Shown here piece by piece: positions 25,657 to 33,893 of a stretch of 64,000 nucleotides of DNA (position 1 is the stretch's first letter; each line of letters begins with the position of its first letter). A program made the position numbers and the translations under genes. The notes below the pieces were generated by a model, which was given only the letters and a program-made list of their open reading frames with translations, was not told the DNA's origin and made no database searches. The stretch covers positions 30,929-94,928 of the forward strand of contig JACQZF010000040.1 of the NCBI GenBank assembly GCA_016213945.1, in the 5' to 3' direction. Source of the DNA: Nitrospirota bacterium. Lineage in GTDB: Bacteria > Nitrospirota > Thermodesulfovibrionia > UBA6902.

Positions 25657-28344
25657 CTAAGCTGCTATGGCCGCATTGATCTCAGTCAGCAGCAATGATA
25701 GTTCTTTATCAAAGACCCTTCTTGCCTTTCCCAACCCGCCGTTCCGTTCAAAGATCGGCGCATAATCCAGATCGGTCTCTTCTATAGTGAGATTCTTCAC
25801 CAGATGGTCGCGGATAAGACCAAGCCATTTCTGCTGCTCTTCATTAAAGCTCTTGCCGTCCGTAACCTTCTTCATAGCCCTGTCCACCCGCTCTTCTGCA
25901 GTCAGCATCGGTTCCTGCTCTTTGGCCGCATGTTTGACCATGGAGATAATATCCACGAGAGGCTTTTTGTAGACGTACTTATGCGCCTTTTCGAGTTCGT
26001 CAGGCGGGAACTTGTTTTGTTTCAGCTTTTCGACCAATTCATTCAACACAGCGGTCTTCCATTCTTTAGGTTTCTCCATCAAGATTCGTATGGCTTCGAT
26101 ATGTTCCGGGTTTTCCTTTACGAACCGTGAGAAGGAAACCAGGTAATCCTCCGGCTTCTGATATTCAGAACCTCTGCGGATCATAACCTCTGAATTGACA
26201 GTATCCTTAACATCGTAACCGATAATGAAAGAGCGTTTCGGCCTGGGATAGTTCTGCAACAAGTCCTGAAAATCCTTGTCCCGCAGGAGCTTCATCGTGT
26301 TCGTGAAATCCTTATTTATCTTGTTTGCCAGTTCGGATGCAAACCTGCCCATATCGCCATCAGGAATATATGTTGAAAACTTTTCTCTTGCCTCGCCGCC
26401 CATTTCTTTCTCGATACGGCGCAGGCGTTTGACGAGTACCTTGATATGGTAATTACGGTCAATGTTCTGATAAATATTTTCAATCACCTGCGGAAGGGAC
26501 AGAGCCTCTTTCTGAAGGGATACATCAAAATCCGTGGTGTTCTTGAAATACTCGATCAGCGTCCCGTTGAAACAGTCAAAAATCGTGAAGTGAGTTTTAT
26601 TGATTCCAGGGCAAAGACGTGTTCCCCGTCCGAGCATCTGCACCCAGAGGATACGTGATTTGACGGGGCGTAGAAATACGATAAATTCGAGGCTCGGAAT
26701 ATCAACACCAGTGGTCAGCATATCAACCGAAACAACGACCTTAGGATTTGGACGGTTTCTGAATTCCCGGATCTTCTGCAAAGGCCGGTCCACGCTCTTG
26801 CTGCCGGTGATCTTCTGGACGAAATCGTCTCCCTTTCCGAATACCTCACGGCATATCTTCACAAGCTGATCGGCATGTGAGGTGAATGGAAAGTCATTTA
26901 CAGCAAAGATGAGCGTCTTGGGGAATCGGCCTGTTTCTTCTTCGTGCCTGCGCGCATAGTCAGCTATCTCAGTTATTATTTTAAGATTGCTCTCAGGCGA
27001 GGTGATCTTATGTTCAATATCTGCTGAACCGAACTCTCGTTCATCCTCAAGGGCGTCATAAATAATCTTGCCGGTACTTGTATCAACTATGCCGACCTGC
27101 TCGCCTTCTTTAAGGAAAGCTCCATTCATGCGAACGTTTGAGTTAATTCGTACAGCATCATAATCTACAAGGAACCCGTCAAGAATTGCCTGCTCCGTAG
27201 TATATCGATAGACAACATCCCTGAAATATGCAAGGGTATGAGATGCCGGGGTGGCAGTGAGACCGATCTTTATGGAATCAAAATAATCCAGTACGTTACG
27301 CCAGATTGAAGTGTCTCGTGAGGTATAACCACGGTGACATTCATCGGCAATGATTACATCAAAGGCGTGAATAGGGATGTCAATCTTTTCAGCATCGCTT
27401 TCATCATCAGGGTCGCCGCCATCCTGAGGAAAAGCGCTCTCCCAGCCGAACAGATTGACGCACATCCTCTGAATCGTGGAAACGTAAACGAATGTATGAG
27501 CTGGTTTTGGGGCCGTCAGATAAGAACCGGGCAAAACTTTGGGATCAAACGGTTTGTCGTCATCGAAATCCTCTCGGTAAAATCGCTGGCTGAAGACTTC
27601 GTATTCCTGAATAAATTTATTCCCTTTCGGAGTATTGAATGCTGCAAAGGCGCTGACAGCCTGTGCAGCAAGCGCACGTCGGTCAACCAGAAAGAGGATG
27701 CGTTTCGCTGCTTTTGATTCGAGAAGGCGATAGATCTGAGCTACCGTCGCATATGTCTTGCCAGTACCGGTTGCCATTGCGATCAGCATGGTGCGTTTCC
27801 CCTGGATCATAGCAGTCTCAATGGAAGCAATGGCGTCTTTCTGATAATCACGCAGTCTCTCTATGTTGTTAGGAGTGGCTTGAAGCCATGCGGCGCTGCC
27901 AGCTTTATGATCATTGAATAATTCTGTGAGAGCATCAGCCGTATGAAAATTGGCAATCTGGCGGGAAAGGTTTTGCTCATTGCGGACATCTATGTGAAAA
28001 ATCAGTGCACCATTTGTTGAATAAAGAAAAGGAACACGATAACCATTCCAATTACCCGGCCCTTTAAAAGATCCCCTTGAGTATCGCTTTGCCTGCTCCA
28101 GTACATTCTGAGGGCCGACGGATACTTTTTTGGCTTCAAGAATTCCAAGCAGCTTTCCATTCACAAAAAAGGCGTAATCAGCAGGGCCATGTGCTGTCTG
28201 GTATTCTTCAACAGCATGGCGCTCAAGTGAGGAAGTATCTAATGTTTCATTATATCTGATGATAGTCCATGCGGGATTGAGGGCAGTAAGTTTCTTATTG
28301 ATCCGGTCTCGTCGTGTTTGCCATTCTTTTTCGTGTTCTGTCAT
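25657..28344 (-). CDS. hsdR: Type I restriction endonuclease subunit R (EcoEI-like)
   Basis: HsdR is the motor and nuclease that translocates and cuts unmodified DNA. The 895 aa product has an N-terminal nuclease domain with PADYAFFVNGKLLGILEAKK (D...ExK). The SF2 helicase core follows, with Walker A MATGTGKT near residue 195, DECHRGYTS (DEAD-box-type motif II) and QMLGRGTRLCPG (motif VI). The C-terminal EcoEI_R-like domain follows. It is the first gene of the operon, with a promoter 50-77 bases upstream. No inactivating change is seen. Confidence 0.95.
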   Translation of the reverse strand: MTEHEKEWQTRRDRINKKLTALNPAWTIIRYNETLDTSSLERHAVEEYQTAHGPADYAFFVNGKLLGILEAKKVSVGPQNVLEQAKRYSRGSFKGPGNWNGYRVPFLYSTNGALIFHIDVRNEQNLSRQIANFHTADALTELFNDHKAGSAAWLQATPNNIERLRDYQKDAIASIETAMIQGKRTMLIAMATGTGKTYATVAQIYRLLESKAAKRILFLVDRRALAAQAVSAFAAFNTPKGNKFIQEYEVFSQRFYREDFDDDKPFDPKVLPGSYLTAPKPAHTFVYVSTIQRMCVNLFGWESAFPQDGGDPDDESDAEKIDIPIHAFDVIIADECHRGYTSRDTSIWRNVLDYFDSIKIGLTATPASHTLAYFRDVVYRYTTEQAILDGFLVDYDAVRINSNVRMNGAFLKEGEQVGIVDTSTGKIIYDALEDEREFGSADIEHKITSPESNLKIITEIADYARRHEEETGRFPKTLIFAVNDFPFTSHADQLVKICREVFGKGDDFVQKITGSKSVDRPLQKIREFRNRPNPKVVVSVDMLTTGVDIPSLEFIVFLRPVKSRILWVQMLGRGTRLCPGINKTHFTIFDCFNGTLIEYFKNTTDFDVSLQKEALSLPQVIENIYQNIDRNYHIKVLVKRLRRIEKEMGGEAREKFSTYIPDGDMGRFASELANKINKDFTNTMKLLRDKDFQDLLQNYPRPKRSFIIGYDVKDTVNSEVMIRRGSEYQKPEDYLVSFSRFVKENPEHIEAIRILMEKPKEWKTAVLNELVEKLKQNKFPPDELEKAHKYVYKKPLVDIISMVKHAAKEQEPMLTAEERVDRAMKKVTDGKSFNEEQQKWLGLIRDHLVKNLTIEETDLDYAPIFERNGGLGKARRVFDKELSLLLTEINAAIAA

Positions 28345-28393
28345 TTAAGAGCCTAACCAATTGAGTGTTATTCCCGAAATCTGGCAGGTATAT

Positions 28394-28421
28394 ATTATAC
28401 GCAAAGCTACCTATAGGGCAA
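28394..28421 (-). promoter_or_regulatory. Promoter of the type I restriction operon
   Basis: On the minus strand TTGCCC (28416-28421), a 16-bp spacer and a consensus TATAAT (28394-28399) lie about 50 bases upstream of hsdR. The 5-gene operon hsdR-hsdM-yhcG-like-hsdS-radC would be read from here. Confidence 0.6.
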
Positions 28422-28511
28422 GAATGCTCTTTCATTTGGACTCCTGCAGAAGGTCGTCATCTGCTTAGACAACAATAAATAAACGATTATTTTTGAAGTT
28501 AGGGGAAAGCT

Positions 28512-29153
28512 TTATTTGCTTTTCCTTGCAATCTCCCCGAAGTTCCTGAGCAGCTGCAATCCGGCGGTCTGGCTTTTCTCCGGGTGAAATTGGACCGCGA
28601 AGATATTGTCCTTCCAGACTGAGGATGTGAATTCAATTCCATAGTCAGTAGTAGCTGCAATCACAGACGTGTCATCGGAAACAACGTAATAGGAGTGGAC
28701 GAAGTAAAAATAACTTTTATCAGGAATTCCCCTGAACAGGGGATTGTCCTTTTGTATCTTTATCTCATTCCAGCCCATGTGAGGGACCTTGAGGGGTTGG
28801 GGGTCGGGGGTCGGGGGTTGGCCGAAATCGAATTTCACAACTTTGCCTCTTAAGACATCAAGTCCTTTGCACCTGCCAAATTCCACTGATTCGCTGAAGA
28901 GCACCTGAAGTCCGAGGCATATTCCGAGGTAAGGCTTTCCGGCCCTGATCGCTTCAACAACAGCGCCTGTCAAATCGAGGTTTGTCAGCTCCCTCATGCA
29001 GTCTTTAAAGGCGCCTACACCGGGAAGGACAACTGCCGAGGCACTTTTAACAACATCCGGTTTGTTTGTCACCGTGACGTCAACGCCTACTTTTTGAAAT
29101 CCCTTTTCAACGCTTCGGAGATTTCCCATTCCGTAATCGATAATTGCGATCAT
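28512..29153 (-). CDS. hisH: Imidazole glycerol phosphate synthase, glutaminase subunit
   Basis: HisH hydrolyses glutamine and passes ammonia to HisF in histidine synthesis. The 213 aa product has the nucleophile motif GICLGLQVLF near residue 80 and QFHPEKSQ with the catalytic histidine. It begins IAIIDYGMGNLRSVEKG. No hisF or other his gene is in the window. Between the two conserved halves, residues about 112-121 (GQPPTPDPQPL) are encoded by a C-rich tract (G-rich on the + strand, 28793-28821) that looks like a simple repeat translated in frame. Confidence 0.93.
   Translation of the reverse strand: MIAIIDYGMGNLRSVEKGFQKVGVDVTVTNKPDVVKSASAVVLPGVGAFKDCMRELTNLDLTGAVVEAIRAGKPYLGICLGLQVLFSESVEFGRCKGLDVLRGKVVKFDFGQPPTPDPQPLKVPHMGWNEIKIQKDNPLFRGIPDKSYFYFVHSYYVVSDDTSVIAATTDYGIEFTSSVWKDNIFAVQFHPEKSQTAGLQLLRNFGEIARKSK
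28793..28821 (+). repeat. G-run tract inside hisH (possible G-quadruplex)
   Basis: Four G-runs, in the pattern GGGGTT-GGGGGTC-GGGGGTC-GGGGGTT, lie on the + strand, which is the template strand of hisH. The near-exact 7-8 base periodicity indicates a tandem repeat. The encoded PPTPDPQPL is not part of the HisH fold as known. Confidence 0.7.
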
Positions 29154-29224
29154 GATGGTATATTATGGATTTTCAAACAACAAAAAGGGAAGGGGTGTTA
29201 TTAACCTAAAACGACAGTTCATTT

Positions 29225-29352
29225 ACCACGGAGGCACAGAGACACGGAGAAGACAAAGGGATTCCATAAAGTTTTGTATCACCGCACGGGTGAAGAATGA
29301 GTTCCGGCCTTTACTCTTAATTTTCAACTCTGTGTCTCTGTGTCTCCGTGGT
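29225..29352. repeat. CACAGAG-type palindromic repeat, long copy
   Basis: The left arm ACCACGGAGGCACAGAGACA is inverted in CTCTGTGTCTCCGTGGT. The flank (AAAACGACAGTTCATTT) and the centre (GGGATT, GTATCACCGC, GGTGAA) match the copy at 45878-46005, so these two are homologous elements of about 150 bp and not merely matching arms. It ends 8 bp from the stop codon of the adjacent receiver gene. Confidence 0.85.
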
Positions 29353-29359
29353 AAGCTGA

Positions 29360-29926
29360 TCAGGCATTCTTTTTCATCTTTGACTGCGCGATTATTTCAG
29401 AAAGTTCTTCATCATCTTCCGATATATCCGGTAAAACTAAATTCCCCTCCTGGTCCTTCTTCAAACTGGTGATACCGGGATGCATCTTTTCGAGCTGTTT
29501 TAATTCTGAGGCCTGGCGTTTTACGGTCTTCAGAAGCCTCCTGTTTTCTTCCTCAAGGTCATATTTCGCGACAGCCAGAAGCAAAGCGAGTTTGAGCTCG
29601 ATGTCGTTCCAGGGCTTTGCGAAGAACCTGTAGATCTCTCCGTTATTTACCGCCTTCATTGCCGCGTCAATGCTTGCGTGCCCGGTGAGCATGATCCTGA
29701 CTGTGTCAGGGAACAGCTCTTTCATCGCTGACAGAAACTCTGTTCCCGACATGCCGGGCATTCTCTCGTCCGAGATCACCACTTTTATCTTATGATTTTT
29801 CAGGATGTTGAGGCCTTCAAGCCCGCTGCCTGCGGTATGTATTTCATAAGAGTCATCAGTTAACACCCTCTTGAGCGCCGATATTACCCCCGGCTCGTCA
29901 TCAACTATGAGTATCGAGTCATTCAT
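29360..29926 (-). CDS. Stand-alone response regulator of the 'KPW' receiver type
   Basis: The 188 aa product has a receiver domain (residues 3-120) with IVDDE, phospho-acceptor Asp53 in ISDERMPGMSG, the switch threonine in RIMLTGHAS, and the lysine in FAKPWND. A coiled-coil-like tail of about 65 residues rich in charged residues follows (LEEENRRLLKTVKRQ). There is no output domain, so it may act by binding a partner. ATG 29926 has GGAGG 6 bases upstream; an upstream TTG is rejected. It follows the receiver-PilB gene by 60 bp and is probably its operon partner. Confidence 0.88.
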   Translation of the reverse strand: MNDSILIVDDEPGVISALKRVLTDDSYEIHTAGSGLEGLNILKNHKIKVVISDERMPGMSGTEFLSAMKELFPDTVRIMLTGHASIDAAMKAVNNGEIYRFFAKPWNDIELKLALLLAVAKYDLEEENRRLLKTVKRQASELKQLEKMHPGITSLKKDQEGNLVLPDISEDDEELSEIIAQSKMKKNA

Positions 29927-29944
29927 TTTATCCTCCAAGTGTGA

Positions 29945-29972
29945 GTAGGGGCACGGCGCGCCGTGCCCCTAC
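29945..29972. repeat. 28-bp perfect palindrome
   Basis: GTAGGGGCACGGCG and CGCCGTGCCCCTAC form a perfect inverted repeat with no spacer. It lies between the receiver-PilB gene and the receiver gene and is related to 14152-14182 by its GTAG...CTAC ends. It could fold in the mRNA, but no T-run follows. Confidence 0.8.
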
Positions 29973-29986
29973 GATTACCAATTATT

Positions 29987-32425
29987 TCATTCACTTTCAG
30001 TACTTATAAATTTCGCCGATCCGCACTGGGGACAACTGTTCCAATCCTTATCAAGCGGTATCCTGCACTGTTTGCAGAAGTTCTGTTTGAAGCTCCCGCA
30101 GTAAGGGCAGAATACAAATTTGGCATCTATCATTTTCTGGCAATGTTCACACTGCCTCTCGTGCTTTGTCTGCGGCCCTATTACGCGCACCAGTTCCTCA
30201 AGCGTAGTTGCCCCGATACGCACCTTCTCAATTCCGTCTTCAATGAGGGTCCTCATACCGCTGATATGGGCCATATTCATGAGCTCCGCCTCTTTGTAGT
30301 TGCCGCTGATAAGATGACGGAAGTCGTCATTCATTGTAAAAATTTCGAATATCCCTGTCCTTCCGAGATACCCGGTGTTATTGCATTTCTCGCACCCTTT
30401 GCCGTGAAATACCTTATCGCCAAGTAAATCATCCGGGACTTTCAGCAATTGCAGGAGTTCTTTCTCCGGGGTCTTTTCAGTTTTGCAATATTTACAAACG
30501 GTCCTCACAAGCCTCTGCGCCAGAATTCCCTCAAGCGCCGAGGCAATGAGATAGGGCTTTGTGCCCACATCGATCAACCGTGTTATGGATGCAATCGAAT
30601 TGTTTGTGTGCAGGGTGGATAAAACCATATGGCCGGTCAATGCGGCCTTGAAAGCCACGTCTGCTGTTTCATGGTCCCTTATCTCGCCAACGAGTATTAC
30701 GTCAGGGTCCTGTCTCAGGGTGGAACGCAGGACAGACGCAAAAGACAATCCTATCTTGTCGTGGACAAACACCTGATTGGCGCCTTCAAGAAAATATTCC
30801 ACCGGGTCTTCTATAGTCTCAAAATTTTTTGTGGTCTCGATCATCGCGTTCAATATCGAGTAAAGCATTGTAGTCTTCCCGCTTCCGGTCGGGCCCGTGG
30901 AAATAATTATGCCCTGCGGTTTTTTAAGTACGGTGTAAAGTTTCTTCAGGTCGTCGGGCAGCACCCCCAGTTCTTCCAGTTTCTTGATGGCTGCGCTTTT
31001 ATCAAGTATCCTCATGACGACCTTTTCACCGTTTATCGTGGGCATTGTGGATACCCTGATGTCAACGAGCCTCGTGCCGGATTTAACGGTGATCCTGCCG
31101 TCCTGCGGCTTTCGTCTTTCGGAGATGTCCATTTTTGCAAGGATCTTTATCCTTGACACGGTTGCAAGATGCAGTTCAGGAGGTATCCTGATTTTCGTAT
31201 GCAGCATCCCGTCAATCCTGTACCTGACTATGGTGTACTTTGTCTTTGGCTCTATGTGTATATCGCTTGCCCTGTAACGTATGGCCTCGGATATTATGGC
31301 GTTAACGATCCTTATTATCGGCGGCACTTCTGATGTGCCGATCAGTTCCTGCAGATTGATGTCAGGTTCATCATCGCTGATGACAATATCAATCTCATCG
31401 AGGGGTTCAATTTCAGACACATCATCAAAGTTCTCCGCTAAATCAACATCCCTGTCCCCGTAAATTTTTCTCAGGTGGCTGATGATCCTGGAGCTGGCGG
31501 CAATTACAGGCACAACCTTAAGCCCTGTCATAAACGTGATATTGTCAATCTTGAATATGTCGGAAGGATCCGCCATTGCAACCCGTATCTGCTTGTTGTC
31601 GAGCGCTATGGACATCAGGCGGTTTCTCTCGCAAAAATCCCTCGGCAGGAACTTTACAACGTTAGGTATAAGGTTGATCTCTTCAAGATCGACATCCTCT
31701 ATGTTTAAATGATGCTGCATCGCCTTTACAATCTTAGATTCGGTTGTTATGGCGAGGCGGACCAGCGTTTCGAATATAAACTCGTCCTGGCTTTTTTCTT
31801 TCAACGCCCTGTCGAGGTCTTCCTTTTTTATAACGCCTGCTTTGACGAGTATGGAGCCCAGGGCCCCGCGGTCCTCGTTAACTATGGCTGAGTAGTTTTT
31901 TATCTTGAGTTCCTGTTTCTTTGTGACTTCTTTGAGTTTTTTATTTTCCTGAATAAGCGCGTATTGCTGAAGAGCAAGGCTGACAGTCAGGCGGAGGTCT
32001 TCGTCATTCCACGGCTTGGTGATAAATTTATACACGGCCCCCTCATTAACAGCTCCCATAATTGACTGAATATCGGCGTTGCCTGTCAGCATGATCCTTA
32101 TCGTGCCGTGCCACTGCTGTTTTATGTTTTTCAGCAGTTGGGCCCCTGTCATACCGGGCATTTTATAGTCTGAAATAACGAGATGTATATTTTCCCTGCC
32201 CATTATCGCGAGCGCTTCTTCCGCGTTCCGGGCTGTATGAATTTCATAGTTCTCATCGAGGAAGACCCTCTTGAGAGCGTGAAGCACGCCGTCTTCGTCG
32301 TCAACAAACAAAAGGCTGTAATGCTCCTGTTTTTTTGCAGGCGCTTCTTCAACAGGCTCTTTTATTTGAACAGCCGCATTGTCTTCTTCTACTGTTGTCT
32401 TAAAAAGCCTGGCGTATTTAGACAT
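29987..32425 (-). CDS. Receiver domain fused to a PilB/GspE-type pilus ATPase with C-terminal zinc ribbons
   Basis: This unusual protein of about 811 aa has four parts. Residues about 37-150 are a receiver with Asp86 in ISDYKMPGMTG and KPWNDED. Residues about 185-325 are a GspE/MshE N-terminal-like domain (LGSILVKAGVIKKEDLDRAL); the arginine that usually precedes LG in the c-di-GMP-binding MshEN motif is an alanine here. Residues about 360-750 are a complete assembly ATPase: Walker A GPTGSGKTT near 510, Walker B VILVGEIRD, and the four-cysteine zinc site CKYC/CEKC. Residues about 758-800 add two zinc ribbons (CEHC/CPYC and CKQC/CPQC). PilB powers type IV pilus extension. Here phosphorylation could gate it directly. 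No other pilus gene is in the window. Confidence 0.92.
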   Translation of the reverse strand: MSKYARLFKTTVEEDNAAVQIKEPVEEAPAKKQEHYSLLFVDDEDGVLHALKRVFLDENYEIHTARNAEEALAIMGRENIHLVISDYKMPGMTGAQLLKNIKQQWHGTIRIMLTGNADIQSIMGAVNEGAVYKFITKPWNDEDLRLTVSLALQQYALIQENKKLKEVTKKQELKIKNYSAIVNEDRGALGSILVKAGVIKKEDLDRALKEKSQDEFIFETLVRLAITTESKIVKAMQHHLNIEDVDLEEINLIPNVVKFLPRDFCERNRLMSIALDNKQIRVAMADPSDIFKIDNITFMTGLKVVPVIAASSRIISHLRKIYGDRDVDLAENFDDVSEIEPLDEIDIVISDDEPDINLQELIGTSEVPPIIRIVNAIISEAIRYRASDIHIEPKTKYTIVRYRIDGMLHTKIRIPPELHLATVSRIKILAKMDISERRKPQDGRITVKSGTRLVDIRVSTMPTINGEKVVMRILDKSAAIKKLEELGVLPDDLKKLYTVLKKPQGIIISTGPTGSGKTTMLYSILNAMIETTKNFETIEDPVEYFLEGANQVFVHDKIGLSFASVLRSTLRQDPDVILVGEIRDHETADVAFKAALTGHMVLSTLHTNNSIASITRLIDVGTKPYLIASALEGILAQRLVRTVCKYCKTEKTPEKELLQLLKVPDDLLGDKVFHGKGCEKCNNTGYLGRTGIFEIFTMNDDFRHLISGNYKEAELMNMAHISGMRTLIEDGIEKVRIGATTLEELVRVIGPQTKHERQCEHCQKMIDAKFVFCPYCGSFKQNFCKQCRIPLDKDWNSCPQCGSAKFISTESE

Positions 32426-32444
32426 TTATCGCACCGATTTTTAT

Positions 32445-32520
32445 AAAATCTCCCCTAACCCCTCTTTGCCCAAGAGGGGAATAAGCCCCCCTTTGAGAAA
32501 GGAGGATGTAGGGGGATTTT
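32445..32520. repeat. AAATCTCCCC-type palindromic repeat
   Basis: AAAATCTCCCCTAACCCCTC at one end is inverted in GGATGTAGGGGGATTTT at the other. An inner hairpin, CCTCTTTGCCCAAGAGG, lies in the centre. It fills the gap between a histidine kinase gene and the receiver-PilB gene. Confidence 0.75.
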
Positions 32521-32545
32521 TTCAACAATTTTGTATGCCAAATGT

Positions 32546-33844
32546 TCATATCTGCTTCGCTCTTTCTGTCACCGGTAAAGAAATAGTAAACGTTGCCCCT
32601 TTGCCGGGTTTACTCTCCACATCAATTGTTCCCCCGTATGAAGTGATAATTTCATACGTTACATTCAGTCCCATGCCGGTCCCCTTTCCGACTTCTTTTG
32701 TTGTAAAGAACGGTTCGAAGATACGGTTCCTTAAGTCTTCAGGCATTCCCGGCCCGTTGTCTGAAAAACTTACTCTGATATTGCCATTTGAATATCCGGT
32801 TGTGATTGTGAGTTTCAATCCCTTTGTGCCGGTCTGAAGGGCGTTGAGAATTATGTTGAAAAACGCCTGACATAAATCAGCAGGATTACATGCAAACAGC
32901 GGGAATTCGTGATAGTTTCTGATAATCTCCGCATCGCCGGGTATCTCATGCACAAGCACATTGATAGTCCTGTCAATTTCCTTGTTGATATCGGCATCAG
33001 CCTCTTTTGCCTCGTCAATGTGGGAAAAGCCCTTCAGGTCGGACACAATCTTTTTTACCCTTTCAGCCCCCCCGGAGCTTTCCGTAATAAGGTCTTCAAT
33101 GTCCTGGAAAACAAAATCAAGTTTTAATTTCTTCCACTTCTGCCCAAGCAATTCCTTTTCAACAGTTCCTTTTTCAACGGCGTCGCGGTAAAAGACCAGC
33201 ATGCCCTTCATTTTTGAAACATACTGTTTCAGCGTGTTGATGTTGCTTAAAATAAATCCGAGCGGATTATTGATCTCATGCGCTATCCCTGCCGCAAGCT
33301 GACCGATTGAGACTATTTTTTCCTGGGTCAGAAGTTTTGCGTGCGCCTGCCTGAGCTCTTCAGTGCGCTGCTGCACGGTCTTTTCAAGGCTGTTCGCAAG
33401 TTCGCGGTATTTGTTTTCCGACTGTATAAGTTTCCGGTTTGTCTCCAGGAGCTCTTCAAATGACTGGTGGACGACCGTCTTGTGGGTCTCGGTTGCCAAC
33501 AGCGCCTTATAGCTGCTTTTCAAGATCGTGTTGATCGAGGCCAACATCAATTCACCGATAGTGTTAATAATGCCATCATCAGCTTTTACGATTATGTATC
33601 CCGCAACCTCTCCTTCAATATATAGAGGCTTTTTCACTGTAACCTCTGGGCTTGAAGGAGATTCCGAAATCCCGGAATGCTGATACAAGGCCTTGCCCGT
33701 GTCATCCTCTATAGCGGCATAAGCTGCCCCGGCTTTCACTGCGCTTTGAAGAAGGGGTGTAATGTCAGAGACCTTGAGTATGTCCCGGATGTTCTTATCA
33801 GCGCCTATGATGTAGTCGTATTCGATGGTCTTATTGTTGTCCAT
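32546..33844 (-). CDS. Soluble histidine kinase next to the MglA-like gene
   Basis: The 432 aa product has no membrane segment. Residues 1-115 form an unassigned N-terminal sensor (AAIEDDTGKALYQ, YIIVKADDG), like a small GAF or PocR-type domain. A coiled coil (about 120-175) leads to the H-box AAGIAHEINNPLG with His189. The ATPase domain has NIILNALQ, DNGPGMP, FEPFFTTK and GKGTGMGLNVTYEI, all intact. It starts 21 bp after the GTPase stop, so the two are probably co-transcribed. It is a good candidate donor for the nearby receivers. Confidence 0.9.
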   Translation of the reverse strand: MDNNKTIEYDYIIGADKNIRDILKVSDITPLLQSAVKAGAAYAAIEDDTGKALYQHSGISESPSSPEVTVKKPLYIEGEVAGYIIVKADDGIINTIGELMLASINTILKSSYKALLATETHKTVVHQSFEELLETNRKLIQSENKYRELANSLEKTVQQRTEELRQAHAKLLTQEKIVSIGQLAAGIAHEINNPLGFILSNINTLKQYVSKMKGMLVFYRDAVEKGTVEKELLGQKWKKLKLDFVFQDIEDLITESSGGAERVKKIVSDLKGFSHIDEAKEADADINKEIDRTINVLVHEIPGDAEIIRNYHEFPLFACNPADLCQAFFNIILNALQTGTKGLKLTITTGYSNGNIRVSFSDNGPGMPEDLRNRIFEPFFTTKEVGKGTGMGLNVTYEIITSYGGTIDVESKPGKGATFTISLPVTERAKQI

Positions 33845-33855
33845 TGTTATAATTT

Positions 33856-33893
33856 CCCCTCACCCTAACCCTCTCCCGCAAGGGGCGAGGGAA
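33856..33893. repeat. CCCTCACCCTAACCC-type repeat forming the 3' end of the GTPase gene
   Basis: CCCCTCACCCTAACCCTCTC followed by GCAAGGGGCGAGGG is a widely seen intergenic repeat type. Read on the minus strand it encodes the last residues IPSPLAGEG and the TAG stop (33865-33867) of the MglA-like gene. Confidence 0.8.
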
